Assembly: GCA_003243455.1 (NCBI GenBank)
Contig: QFQS01000001.1
Location: 1,426,001-1,490,000, forward strand
Length of the DNA stretch: 64,000 bases
Direction: 5' to 3'
Origin: Cereibacter sphaeroides
GTDB lineage: Bacteria; Pseudomonadota; Alphaproteobacteria; Rhodobacterales; Rhodobacteraceae
Shown: positions 1 through 7,529 of the stretch, one piece after another
How the letters are laid out: every line of letters begins with the position of its first letter
Numbering within the stretch: the stretch's first letter is position 1
Position numbers and translations under genes: made by a program
Notes under the pieces: model-generated
Database searches by the model: none
Seen by the model: only the letters and a program-made list of their open reading frames with translations
What the model was told of the DNA's origin: nothing

Positions 1-1
1 A

Positions 2-361
2 CTGCGCCTGCTTGCCTTCGGCGCGCGCTGGTTCACGGCGCCTGCGGGCACGGATGTGTTCCACCGCAACGACGATCCTTCGGACGGCGCCTATCTGATC
101 GCCGAGGGCGAGGCGGGTCTTTACCTGCCCGAGGAAGGCGGCACCGAACGCCTGATCGCCACGGCAAAGCCCGGCTCTCTGGTGGGCGAGCTTGGCCTGA
201 TCCGCAGCGAGCCGCGCGCGCTTGGCATGCGCACCCACACCGACATGACCGCCCTGCGCATCAGCGCCGAGGCCTTCCTCTCGGTGGTCGAAAACGACGC
301 CGCCACCGCCTTCAAGCTGCTGCAGGTGGTCGCGGGCTATGTCGCGCATAGTTCGGACTGA
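2..361 (+). CDS. Cyclic nucleotide-binding domain protein, C-terminal part (5' end outside window)
   Basis: The frame is open from base 2, so the gene starts upstream of the window and only about 119 C-terminal residues are visible. They form a cNMP-binding (Crp-like) beta-roll: FTAPAGTDVFHRND, then GAYLIAEGEAGLYLPEEGG, then GSLVGELGLIRSEPRA, the phosphate-binding-cassette-like turn with a conserved Gly-Glu-Leu and Arg. In this bacterial group such a domain is often fused to the C-terminus of ABC exporters, but the rest of the protein is not visible. Domain call confident; full identity unknown. Confidence 0.7.
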   Translation: MRLLAFGARWFTAPAGTDVFHRNDDPSDGAYLIAEGEAGLYLPEEGGTERLIATAKPGSLVGELGLIRSEPRALGMRTHTDMTALRISAEAFLSVVENDAATAFKLLQVVAGYVAHSSD

Positions 362-391
362 ACGACGCAAAACTTTCGCGAACTCCAGAAA

Positions 392-430
392 CGGGCGGGA
401 CCAGAAACGCGATCCGCGTTTCCCCGCCCG
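392..430. terminator. Long stem-loop after the cNMP-binding gene
   Basis: Nested complementary arms: outer CGGGCGG (392-398) with CCGCCCG (424-430), and inner GAAACGCG (404-411) with CGCGTTTC (415-422) around a 3-nt loop. It sits 30 bp past the stop of the upstream gene. There is no T-tract, so termination is an inference. Two further hairpins follow: perfect 10-bp arms at 504-513/522-531, and 7-bp arms at 584-590/595-601 just past the end of the convergent DUF72 gene. The 250-bp gap at 362-611 therefore holds structure but no gene that I can support. Confidence 0.4.
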
Positions 431-611
431 CAGCGCAGCATTGCCGCCAGACCGTATCCGCAGAGAGATCACGAGAGGCCAGTGCCTGCCCCGGCGGGTG
501 CGAAGCGCCCGCCATTGGCGGGGCGGGCGCTGGCTGCGGCCTTTGGGGCCACGGCCGGTGCAACTCACTATGGCAACGCCTGACGAAGGCGATGGCCTTC
601 GCCAGACAATC

Positions 612-1406
612 CTAAACCCGCCTGATGATCTCCATCGCCGCCGCCGGGTTCGTCACCTTGTGGCCGCTGATGACATACAGATACACGTCCCGGGGCTTGC
701 CATCGGCCTTGGCTGCCCCGACCATTTGCAGCCCTTCCGCCGCCTCGCCCTTGGCCCAGGCCTTCGCCCGCGCCGCCCACAGGTCCAGGGCCGCCTTGCC
801 ATAGCCGGTCTCGTGATCCTCGGTCGTCCCCATGATGCGCGCATAGATGAAATCGGCAGTCGGATCGGCGATCTGCGGATACTCGCTGTCACCCGCCATC
901 ACGATCGCCACACCACGCTCACGCGCTATATCCACCGCCTCGGCATGGCGGAACGTGTCGTGCCTGACCTCGACCGCATGGCGCAGCACATGGTCCCCGA
1001 CACGCTCGGGCAGGATATCCAAGAATGCCGCGAAATCCACCGGATCGAACTTTTTCGTCGGCGCAAGCTGCCAGTTGATCGGACCCAGCTTTTCCTTCAG
1101 CCCCGTCAGCCCGCTCTCGATGAAGCGATGGATCGACTCCCCGCCTTCGGCCAACACCTTGCGATTGGTCGAATAGCGCGGCGCCTTCAGCGAAAACACC
1201 ACGCCCGGCCCGCTTTCCTCATACCACTTCACGTAAGTCTCGGCCGAGGGAGAGCGATAGAACGTGCCGTTGATCTCGATCGCCGTCAGGTGACGGCTGG
1301 CATAGTCCAGTTCCTTAGACTGGGTCAGCCCATCGGGATAGAAGGTGCCGCGCCACGGATCATAGACCCAGCCGCCAATCCCGACCCGAATGCGCCCCAC
1401 TTCCAT
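612..1406 (-). CDS. DUF72 domain-containing protein (YecE-like)
   Basis: The 264-residue protein opens with RIRVGIGGWVYDPWRGTFYP and contains AIEINGTFYRSP and VEVRHDTF, hallmark blocks of the DUF72 TIM-barrel family, whose biochemical role is not established. The ATG at 1406 is preceded at 7 nt by a GGGGGAGG-type ribosome-binding site; a longer frame upstream would run into the end of the AI-2E gene and lacks family similarity. It lies 13 bp downstream of the AI-2E transporter stop on the same strand, so the two are probably cotranscribed. Confidence 0.85.
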   Translation of the reverse strand: MEVGRIRVGIGGWVYDPWRGTFYPDGLTQSKELDYASRHLTAIEINGTFYRSPSAETYVKWYEESGPGVVFSLKAPRYSTNRKVLAEGGESIHRFIESGLTGLKEKLGPINWQLAPTKKFDPVDFAAFLDILPERVGDHVLRHAVEVRHDTFRHAEAVDIARERGVAIVMAGDSEYPQIADPTADFIYARIMGTTEDHETGYGKAALDLWAARAKAWAKGEAAEGLQMVGAAKADGKPRDVYLYVISGHKVTNPAAAMEIIRRV

Positions 1407-1419
1407 CTTCGCCTCCCCC

Positions 1420-3441
1420 TCATGCCGGCTGGACCAGCCTGTTCCTGCTGCGCGACCGTGTCTTGTCGGGCTGCACGAGCGGCCGCGCCGTCTTTTCCGA
1501 GAACGTCTCGGCAAGCGCCGCCTCCAGATCCGTCACCGCGAAATCGGCACCGATCGCTTCGGCCTCGGCCAACTTGTCACGCGAAACGGTAATGACCCGA
1601 CGCGAGATGTCGACCCCCTCTTCCAGCCCCTTCGGCATTTCCCAGATCACCACGCCCACACGCACCCCCGGTGCCGCCCGCTTGATGCGCCGGATATGCA
1701 GCAGGGACGCGCGGCTGGGGCTCGGGTCAAGGAAACTCAGCACGATGCAGTTGTTTGACCCAGGGTCGAGCGCCCGGAACTGCGACGGCGCCAGATCGCC
1801 ATGCGACAGCCGCGCGGCCACTGCTCCCTCCGCCGCCATCGCCTGCGCCAGCATCGCCGCCGCCAGATCGTCAAGGCTCGACCGCCCGCCGATGCACAAG
1901 ACGCGGTAGCCTTCGCCGTCAGGATGGCTGTTCTGCAGGATGCCCGCCGGTCCGCCGGTCTGGCCATCCCCGCCCGTCTGGACCACCTTGCCGCCGCGCA
2001 ACTCGTCCAGCTCTTCCGTCACGGTGTCGCTCAGGTTGTCGACCATCTTCATACCCACGGCCACTACCTGCGCCTCCTGTTCGCTGGTCAGGACACCACG
2101 CGCCAGGTCGTTCTGCGCAATCATCAGCGCGGGGATGCCGACGTCCCGATAATAGTCGGCCAGGTACATCTCCTCCAGCTGTTCCTCGGCGCGGAACGTC
2201 GTCTCTACCGCGTCACCTGACAAGAGCCGCTGGTACAGCCGCGCATGGGGCGCCAGCACCGGCTCATCGCCGAACAGGATATCGAACAGCTCGAACTGCG
2301 GCACATGCCGCCCCAGAACCACAAGGCACACCGTCAGCGGCGTAGAAAGCACCAGCCCCAGCGGCCCCCAGATCCAGGTCCAGAAAATCGCGGCGATGAT
2401 GATGGCCAGCGGACTGACCCCCGTGCGCGAGCCATATAGGTATGGCTCGATCACATTGCTCGTCACCAGTTCCACCGCCGCGAACAGCGCAATGGTCCAC
2501 AGCACCGCCGACCAGTCGGGCGACACGGCAAAGGCCAGGAACAGCGGAAAGGCCGCCGCCAGCACCGACCCGATGTAGGGGACGAAGCGCAGCACCAGCG
2601 TCAGCATCCCCCACAGCAGCGCCTGCGGCACACCGATGAAATACAGCCCGACGGCAATCGGCACGGCGTAGATCGTGTTGACCAGCAACTGCACCAGCAG
2701 GTACTGCCCCACCCGCTGCCCGGCCTCGCGCAGCACCTGCGTCGTGCGGTGCAGGTCGTTCGACCCGACCAGCCTTATGAACCGGTCGCGCAGTTGCTCG
2801 CGCTCCAGCAGCATGAAGATGACCACAACAACAACCAGTCCCGTCGTCGCAATCGGGCTGACCAACGGCAGGACAAGCTCCATAAACAGCGTGAACGGGC
2901 TTTGGTTTTCCACAACCTGCACCGGCAACGGCTGGGCTGGCGTCGCGGCAGCGGTCGAGGCTGCATCGGGCGGCACCGCGACCGCCGCACTGATCTGAGT
3001 GTTCACCTCGGTGATCATCTTGGTGAAGCGGTGCAGGATACCGTCGCCGCTGCTTGCCTGTTGCAGCGTCTCAACCTTGGTCAGGATATTCTTTTGAAAT
3101 GTTGGCAGGTTGGTTGCCAGCTGGCTAAGCTGCCCGGCCACCACAAGGAAGAACAGCGACATCGCGATGAAGGTTGCGGTGACGACGATCAGCACAGATG
3201 GCAGGTGCGACAAGCCCAGCCGCCGCAACCGTGTGACCAGCGGCGACAGAGCGAATGTCAGAAGCATCGCGATCGCCAGCGGCAGGAACACATCCTGCGC
3301 GAAATACAGAACCGCTGCGACAGCAGCGATGGCGGCCAGTCCCGATAGCGTGATGCGCCGGATAACGGGTGCCGACTCGAAGAGCCCGCCCCTGGATGTC
3401 GGTTGCAGTGCGTTCGAGACGGGCGGAGCGGTATCGGGCAT
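1420..3441 (-). CDS. AI-2E family transporter (PerM-like) with long C-terminal soluble extension
   Basis: Membrane exporter of the AI-2E/PerM family: hydrophobic helices near residues 25-60, 75-100 and 180-330, with the typical FVPYIGSVLAAAFPLFLAF and WIWGPLGLVLSTPLTVCLVV blocks. Family members usually run 340-400 residues; this one is about 673. After the membrane part there is a linker of about 120 residues, then an alpha/beta segment beginning YRVLCIGGRSSLDDLAAAML and continuing through RVGVVIWEMPKGLEEG, resembling a Rossmann-like or B12-binding-like fold. Start at 3441 (MPDTAPP) was chosen because upstream residues look non-coding; no strong ribosome-binding site is visible. The substrate cannot be inferred. 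Confidence 0.8.
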   Translation of the reverse strand: MPDTAPPVSNALQPTSRGGLFESAPVIRRITLSGLAAIAAVAAVLYFAQDVFLPLAIAMLLTFALSPLVTRLRRLGLSHLPSVLIVVTATFIAMSLFFLVVAGQLSQLATNLPTFQKNILTKVETLQQASSGDGILHRFTKMITEVNTQISAAVAVPPDAASTAAATPAQPLPVQVVENQSPFTLFMELVLPLVSPIATTGLVVVVVIFMLLEREQLRDRFIRLVGSNDLHRTTQVLREAGQRVGQYLLVQLLVNTIYAVPIAVGLYFIGVPQALLWGMLTLVLRFVPYIGSVLAAAFPLFLAFAVSPDWSAVLWTIALFAAVELVTSNVIEPYLYGSRTGVSPLAIIIAAIFWTWIWGPLGLVLSTPLTVCLVVLGRHVPQFELFDILFGDEPVLAPHARLYQRLLSGDAVETTFRAEEQLEEMYLADYYRDVGIPALMIAQNDLARGVLTSEQEAQVVAVGMKMVDNLSDTVTEELDELRGGKVVQTGGDGQTGGPAGILQNSHPDGEGYRVLCIGGRSSLDDLAAAMLAQAMAAEGAVAARLSHGDLAPSQFRALDPGSNNCIVLSFLDPSPSRASLLHIRRIKRAAPGVRVGVVIWEMPKGLEEGVDISRRVITVSRDKLAEAEAIGADFAVTDLEAALAETFSEKTARPLVQPDKTRSRSRNRLVQPA

Positions 3442-3580
3442 CTGGCACCACGGCAGGGCAAGCACCTGGGAAGTATAGGGGCACAGCGCGTGACTTGTCG
3501 CCCCCGCCCGAACCTGGCCGGTGCCTGCCGGATTCCGAAGCGACAGTAAAACGCGCAGCACACCGCTGCGGTTCCACCCG

Positions 3581-4669
3581 CTACAGCACAACCCCTACGT
3601 CGCTTTGCGCCACCGCCACTGACTTCACGACTGCAAACACCTCGCACCCCGGTGCCAGCGCCAGTGCCTCGACAGACCGGCGCGTGATCCGCGCCAGCAG
3701 AAGGTCTCCGCCGCTCGACAATTGCACCATAGCGCCCGGCCCTTCACCCAGCCGGACAGCCGTTACCACCGCAGGCAATATGTTCAGGGCCGAGATATCC
3801 TCGGGCCGCTTCAGCGCAATCATGATGTCCTGCGCCGCGATACGGACACGCAGCACCGTCCCCGGCTCCGCTGCCAGACGCGGCAACCACAAAGCACCGC
3901 CCTGCGTCTCCAAACGCGTCAGCCCGTCCGGGTCTTGCCCCGCCACACGGGCCGTGATCACCGCACCTGCCTCGCGCACCCCCAGCGATGGCACAGCGGC
4001 AGGATCGGCCAGCACCTCGGTCGCCGGTCCAGCCCGCGCCACCTTACCCGCCTCCATAACCACCATCGTGGTCCCCAGCCGCGCCACCTCGGCAATCGCA
4101 TGGCTGACATACAGGATCGGGATGCCCCCATCGTCGCGCAACCTTTCCAGATAGGGCATGATCTCGGCCTTTCGCGCCTCGTCCAGCGCGGCCAGCGGTT
4201 CGTCCAGCAACAGCATCGAAGGGTTCGACAGCAGCGCCCGCCCGATCGCCACCCGCGCCTTCTCGCCACCCGACAACCGCCCCGGCCGCCGCGCCAGCAG
4301 CTTTTCGATGCCCAGCATATCCACAACCCGGTCAAGCGAGGCGCCGCCCCCAACACCGGAAAACCAGCGCCCATACAACAGGTTCTGCCGCACCGTCAGA
4401 TGTGGAAACAGCCGCCCCTCCTGAAAGACATACCCCAACCGGCGGCGATGAACGGCCAAGTCGATGTGCTGTGCACTGTCGAACAACACCCGGCCATCGA
4501 CAGCAATCCGCCCCTCGTCGGGACGCAGCAACCCCGCCACCGCATTGATCACCGTCGTCTTGCCCGACCCCGACCGTCCGAACAGCGCGGTCAGCCCCGC
4601 CGGGGCGTCAAATGCCGCATCAAGGGCAAAACCCCCGAAGGCATGGCGCACCCGAACCTCCAGCGTCAT
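3581..4669 (-). CDS. modC: Molybdate ABC transporter ATP-binding protein ModC
   Basis: This 362-residue ABC ATPase couples ATP hydrolysis to molybdate import at the inner membrane. Walker A is GRSGSGKTT near residue 33, the ABC signature is LSGGEKARVAIGRAL and Walker B is MLLLDEPLAALD. A C-terminal TOBE/Mop-type domain (about residues 290-362) is the usual oxyanion-binding regulatory domain of ModC. The ATG at 4669 overlaps the modB stop (ATGA), giving translational coupling; an in-frame extension upstream only shadows modB. No modD or other gene follows in the operon. Confidence 0.9.
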   Translation of the reverse strand: MTLEVRVRHAFGGFALDAAFDAPAGLTALFGRSGSGKTTVINAVAGLLRPDEGRIAVDGRVLFDSAQHIDLAVHRRRLGYVFQEGRLFPHLTVRQNLLYGRWFSGVGGGASLDRVVDMLGIEKLLARRPGRLSGGEKARVAIGRALLSNPSMLLLDEPLAALDEARKAEIMPYLERLRDDGGIPILYVSHAIAEVARLGTTMVVMEAGKVARAGPATEVLADPAAVPSLGVREAGAVITARVAGQDPDGLTRLETQGGALWLPRLAAEPGTVLRVRIAAQDIMIALKRPEDISALNILPAVVTAVRLGEGPGAMVQLSSGGDLLLARITRRSVEALALAPGCEVFAVVKSVAVAQSDVGVVL

Positions 4670-5364
4670 GCGCCCGAAATCCGTCGTGCGACGGCCCTCC
4701 CCAGCCATTCCGACAGCAGCAGCGCCAGCATGGCGATGGCCACGGCGATCCAGACCAGCCGGAACGCCGCCTGATCGCCCCCCGGCACCTGCAGGAACGC
4801 ATAGATAGCCGATGGCAGAGTCTGCGTCTGGCCGGGGATGTTCGACACAAAGGTGATCGTCGCCCCGAACTCGCCCATTGCTTTGGCGAAGGCCAAAATG
4901 GCGCCCACGATGACGCCGGGCAGGATCAGCGGCAGGGTCACCGTCGCAAAGACCAGCACCCGCGACGCGCCAAGGGTCGATGCCGCCTGCTCCAGCCTGG
5001 GATCGACCGCCTCGATGGCAAGCCTTATCGCCCGCACCATCAGCGGAAACGCCATGACCGAAGCCGCCAGCACCGCCCCGGTCCAGCGAAAGGCCAAGAT
5101 CAGGCCGAATGTATGCTCCAGAAACATCCCCGCCGGACCCTTTCGCCCAAAGGTGATCAGCAGCAGATACCCGGTCACGACCGGCGGCAGGATCAGCGGC
5201 AAATGTACGATGCCGTTCAGGACCTGTTTTCCCCAGAACTCTTTCCGCGCCAGCAGATAGGCGACAAAGATACCCAAAGGCAGGCTCAGCACCGTGGCCC
5301 AGAACGAAACCTTCAGTGACAGCAATACCGCCGTCTGCGCTTCCGGGGTCAACCAATCGGTCAT
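4666..5364 (-). CDS. modB: Molybdate ABC transporter permease ModB
   Basis: A 232-residue inner-membrane permease with about five hydrophobic helices and the BPD/ModB EAA-loop region EAVDPRLEQAASTLGASRVL. It reads MTDWLTPEAQTAVLLSLKVS at the N-terminus, as ModB does. The ATG at 5364 is preferred over an in-frame TTG at 5373. No Shine-Dalgarno is visible, and a candidate -10 lies only 10 nt upstream, so translation may be leaderless. A modA (periplasmic molybdate-binding protein) normally precedes modB but is absent here; the next gene upstream is divergent and unrelated. Confidence 0.9.
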   Translation of the reverse strand: MTDWLTPEAQTAVLLSLKVSFWATVLSLPLGIFVAYLLARKEFWGKQVLNGIVHLPLILPPVVTGYLLLITFGRKGPAGMFLEHTFGLILAFRWTGAVLAASVMAFPLMVRAIRLAIEAVDPRLEQAASTLGASRVLVFATVTLPLILPGVIVGAILAFAKAMGEFGATITFVSNIPGQTQTLPSAIYAFLQVPGGDQAAFRLVWIAVAIAMLALLLSEWLGRAVARRISGA

Positions 5365-5374
5365 GTATGGCAAG

Positions 5375-5404
5375 CTATAACGAACATGGCGGCAAGCTAG
5401 CCAA
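5375..5404 (-). promoter_or_regulatory. Candidate modB promoter
   Basis: On the minus strand TTGGCT (5404-5399) is followed after 18 nt by TTATAG (5380-5375), which ends 10 nt before the modB ATG. The stretch CGTTATAG and a downstream ATACATGACCGAT resemble, imperfectly, the two halves of a ModE-type Mo-box (CGNTATATA ... TATATANCG) overlapping the start codon. The promoter match is moderate and the Mo-box reading is weak. Confidence 0.3.
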
Positions 5405-5491
5405 TACTGCCGCGACTGTCAGCGCAGAATCGGCATTCCTTCAGCGACGATCAGGCACTAGCCTCTGCCTCCAGCATCCTTGGGGGGACAC

Positions 5492-6463
5492 ATGCGCATT
5501 CTGATCACGGGCGGCGGCGGCTTCATCGGCCAGAAACTGGCGCGCGCACTCGCCGCGCAGGGCAAGATGCGCGGCCAGACGATTTCCGAACTGACGCTGA
5601 TCGACATCGCGCAACCGCGAGAGGTTGCGGCCGACTTCCCCGTAACCCGCCTTGCCTGCAACGTGGCCGAGGCTGCCGCAGTGAATGCAGTGATGTCGCG
5701 GCCATCCGACGTGGTGTTCCACCTTGCCGCAGTGGTGTCGGGTGCGGCGGAAAAGGACTTTGACCTCGGGATGCAGGTCAACCTTTTCGGCACGCTGAAC
5801 CTCTTCGATGCGGCACGGCGCGCGGGCAACTGCCCCGTTATCGTCTATGCCTCGTCGAACGCCGTCCATGGCGGGGACGGCATGCCCGCCGTCGTCCATG
5901 ACAACGACCTGTCGAACCCCCAGACCTCTTACGGAACGCAAAAGATCATCGGCGAATATCTTCTGACCGACTATTCCCGCCGCGGCTTCCTTGATGGTCG
6001 TGGTCTGCGCCTGCCCACCGTCACCGTCCGCCCCGGCGCGCCCAACGCCGCCGCGTCCAGCTTCATGTCCTCGATCTTCCGCGACACACTGCAGGGCAAC
6101 GCCGCCAACTGCCCCGTCCAGCGCGATTTCGAGGTCTGGCACACCGCGCCACGAACGGTTGTGTCGAACCTTCTTCACGCTGCCGAAATAGACGGCGCCG
6201 CCTTTGGCACGAACCGCTGCATCAACCTGTCGGGCCGCACCGACACGATCGGTCAGATGATCGCGGCGATGACCCGTGCAACCGGCCCCGACGCCGAAGC
6301 GCGCATCACCTGGAACGCCGATCCGGTCATCGAAAAGATCGTCTCAAGCTGGGCCACAAGGGTTCAGACAGACAAGGCGCTGCGCCTTGGCTTCTCCGCC
6401 GACCGCAGTTTCGAGGACTCGATCCGCTGGTTCGTCGAGGATGATATTTCCCTTCCTGCATAG
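5492..6463 (+). CDS. NAD-dependent epimerase/dehydratase family protein, D-erythronate dehydrogenase (DenD)-like
   Basis: This 323-residue extended SDR enzyme has the NAD-binding motif ITGGGGFIG at residues 5-13. The active site shows a Ser in IVYASSNAVHGG and YGTQK (Tyr-x-x-x-Lys). The segment LPTVTVRPGAPNAAASSFMS is close to what I recall of DenD enzymes, which oxidise D-erythronate at C2. No kinase or isomerase partner (DtnK, OtnC) is adjacent, so the substrate is unproven. The ATG at 5492 has GGGGGGA 5 nt upstream and was preferred to an in-frame TTG at 5480. It diverges from modBC. Confidence 0.75.
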   Translation: MRILITGGGGFIGQKLARALAAQGKMRGQTISELTLIDIAQPREVAADFPVTRLACNVAEAAAVNAVMSRPSDVVFHLAAVVSGAAEKDFDLGMQVNLFGTLNLFDAARRAGNCPVIVYASSNAVHGGDGMPAVVHDNDLSNPQTSYGTQKIIGEYLLTDYSRRGFLDGRGLRLPTVTVRPGAPNAAASSFMSSIFRDTLQGNAANCPVQRDFEVWHTAPRTVVSNLLHAAEIDGAAFGTNRCINLSGRTDTIGQMIAAMTRATGPDAEARITWNADPVIEKIVSSWATRVQTDKALRLGFSADRSFEDSIRWFVEDDISLPA

Positions 6464-6644
6464 GATATCGAAAGACCCCACTTCCCGTTGCCACTTGATT
6501 TTTGGGCGGTTTTCTCTCAATTTCTCACGGCGACGTTATCCTATCGACCACTGTCTGCTTCAAAGGCACAGTCCCTCGATCTTGCGCTGACTGAGCCGGG
6601 CCGCCGCATCTCCGCGGGCGGCATATGAAGATGGAGACATCACG
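6464..6644 (+). promoter_or_regulatory. Long leader region of the cold-shock gene
   Basis: The 181 bp between denD-like and csp are richer in T and pyrimidine than the surroundings (CTTGATTTTTGGGCGG, TTTTCTCTCAATTTCTC) and end in a GC hairpin (GCCGCC ... GGGCGGC) just before the Shine-Dalgarno GGAGA. Long structured leaders are a known feature of cspA-type genes, whose mRNA acts as a thermosensor; that role here is inference. No further ORF is evident. Confidence 0.35.
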
Positions 6645-6851
6645 ATGGCCAAGGGCACCGTGAAATGGTTCAATGAAACCAAGGGCTACGGCTTCATTGC
6701 CCCGGAAGGCGGCAAGAAAGACGTGTTCGTGCACATCACCGCGCTGGAGCGTGCTGGTCTGCGCGGTCTGAAAGACGGCCAAGCCGTCACGTTTGACATC
6801 GAAGCTGGCCGTGACGGCCGCGAATCGGCGACGAACCTCGCTCTCGCCTAA
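6645..6851 (+). CDS. Cold-shock protein (CspA family)
   Basis: A 68-residue single cold-shock domain: [20 protein letters not shown] carries the RNP1 motif (KGYGFI), and DVFVHITAL carries RNP2 (VFVH). It is a cytosolic single-stranded nucleic-acid-binding protein and RNA chaperone. GGAGA lies 8 nt before the ATG. It is monocistronic, with a clear intrinsic terminator 28 bp after the stop. CspA numbering cannot be assigned because such genomes carry several paralogues. Confidence 0.95.
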   Translation: MAKGTVKWFNETKGYGFIAPEGGKKDVFVHITALERAGLRGLKDGQAVTFDIEAGRDGRESATNLALA

Positions 6852-6878
6852 GTTGCGAATGTCTTGATGCGCAGGTTG

Positions 6879-6904
6879 AAGGCGGGCTTTTGCCCGCCTT
6901 TTTC
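6879..6904 (+). terminator. Intrinsic terminator of the cold-shock gene
   Basis: AAGGCGGGC, a TTTT loop, then GCCCGCCTT followed by more T. The stem is perfect and the plus-strand side carries a five-T run. Its right end overlaps the last codons of the convergent receiver-like gene (stop at 6903), so it may work in both directions. Confidence 0.9.
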
Positions 6905-7337
6905 ATTGGCCCACATGCCAGTTCAGCTTGCCGCGCAGCGCATGCTCCATGCCGACGCGCAGCGACACCGTCGAAACCGGCCCCCGCAGCAGGATCGGCT
7001 GCGCCATTTCCTCGGGAAAGGTTTGCCGCCCGCACTCGGCGGAAATCAGGATCGTCCTGACCCGCTGCGCCACCGCGCCCAGCATCCCATGCGCGCGCAG
7101 ACCCGCTTCCAGCCCGCCGAAGCCGTCGCAGGCCATCACGAACAGATCCCATCCCGCCGGATCATCCATCAGCGCCGACAGGCCGGCGTACATCTCATCC
7201 TCACGGTCGATCCGCCCGCCCATTCCGGCGATCTGCCGCTGCAGTCCCACATCGGTGTCAGAAGCCAGGAGAAGCACGCGCGCACCAAGGCCGACCAGCC
7301 CTGAAACCTGACTCTTATCAATACGAAACGCGTGCAT
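6903..7337 (-). CDS. Receiver-domain-like hypothetical protein
   Basis: The 144-residue protein has an alternating alpha/beta pattern like a response-regulator receiver: ARVLLLASD (beta1), WDLFVMACDGFGG (beta3 with Asp at the phospho-acceptor position), VRTILISAE (beta4) and ILLRGPVS (beta5, where Arg replaces the usual Lys before Gly-Pro). There is no output domain. It may be a stand-alone or degenerate receiver; function unknown. GGAG lies 7 nt upstream of the ATG. It converges on the cold-shock gene and shares its terminator region. Confidence 0.6.
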   Translation of the reverse strand: MHAFRIDKSQVSGLVGLGARVLLLASDTDVGLQRQIAGMGGRIDREDEMYAGLSALMDDPAGWDLFVMACDGFGGLEAGLRAHGMLGAVAQRVRTILISAECGRQTFPEEMAQPILLRGPVSTVSLRVGMEHALRGKLNWHVGQ

Positions 7338-7395
7338 TCCAAATCTCCAGCGCCAAACGGACGGCGCGCCTTTGACCTTTTTCTAGCGAAGCGCT

Positions 7396-7424
7396 GTGTC
7401 GAGATTAGGGATTAATCCCGACAC
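7396..7424. promoter_or_regulatory. Palindromic operator-like site upstream of the receiver-like gene
   Basis: A perfect 12-bp palindrome GGGATTAATCCC (7408-7419) is framed by GTGTC (7396-7400) and GACAC (7420-7424). It lies about 60 bp upstream of the receiver-like gene, in its 5' region on the minus strand, and just past the end of the GMC oxidoreductase gene. A transcription-factor site is the simplest reading; the factor is unknown. Confidence 0.4.
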
Positions 7425-7529
7425 TATCCCCACAAACGAAGCAGGATCGTGTCCATCCGGTGACGAATGGCGAGTTGCTGCGTTCGCACTAAATCTGCGC
7501 GTGTATTCTTACCGCCGGGTTGACGTCGC

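Noticed and set aside
339..1592. Long open frame opposite the DUF72 gene
   Set aside because: It is antisense to a clear family protein, is Arg/Pro/His-rich as expected for GC-rich shadow frames, and has no recognisable domain.
4670..5356. Possible fusion of modB-region sequence to ModC in one 591-codon frame
   Set aside because: The upstream part is an out-of-frame shadow of modB. ModC begins at the ATGA overlap at 4669.
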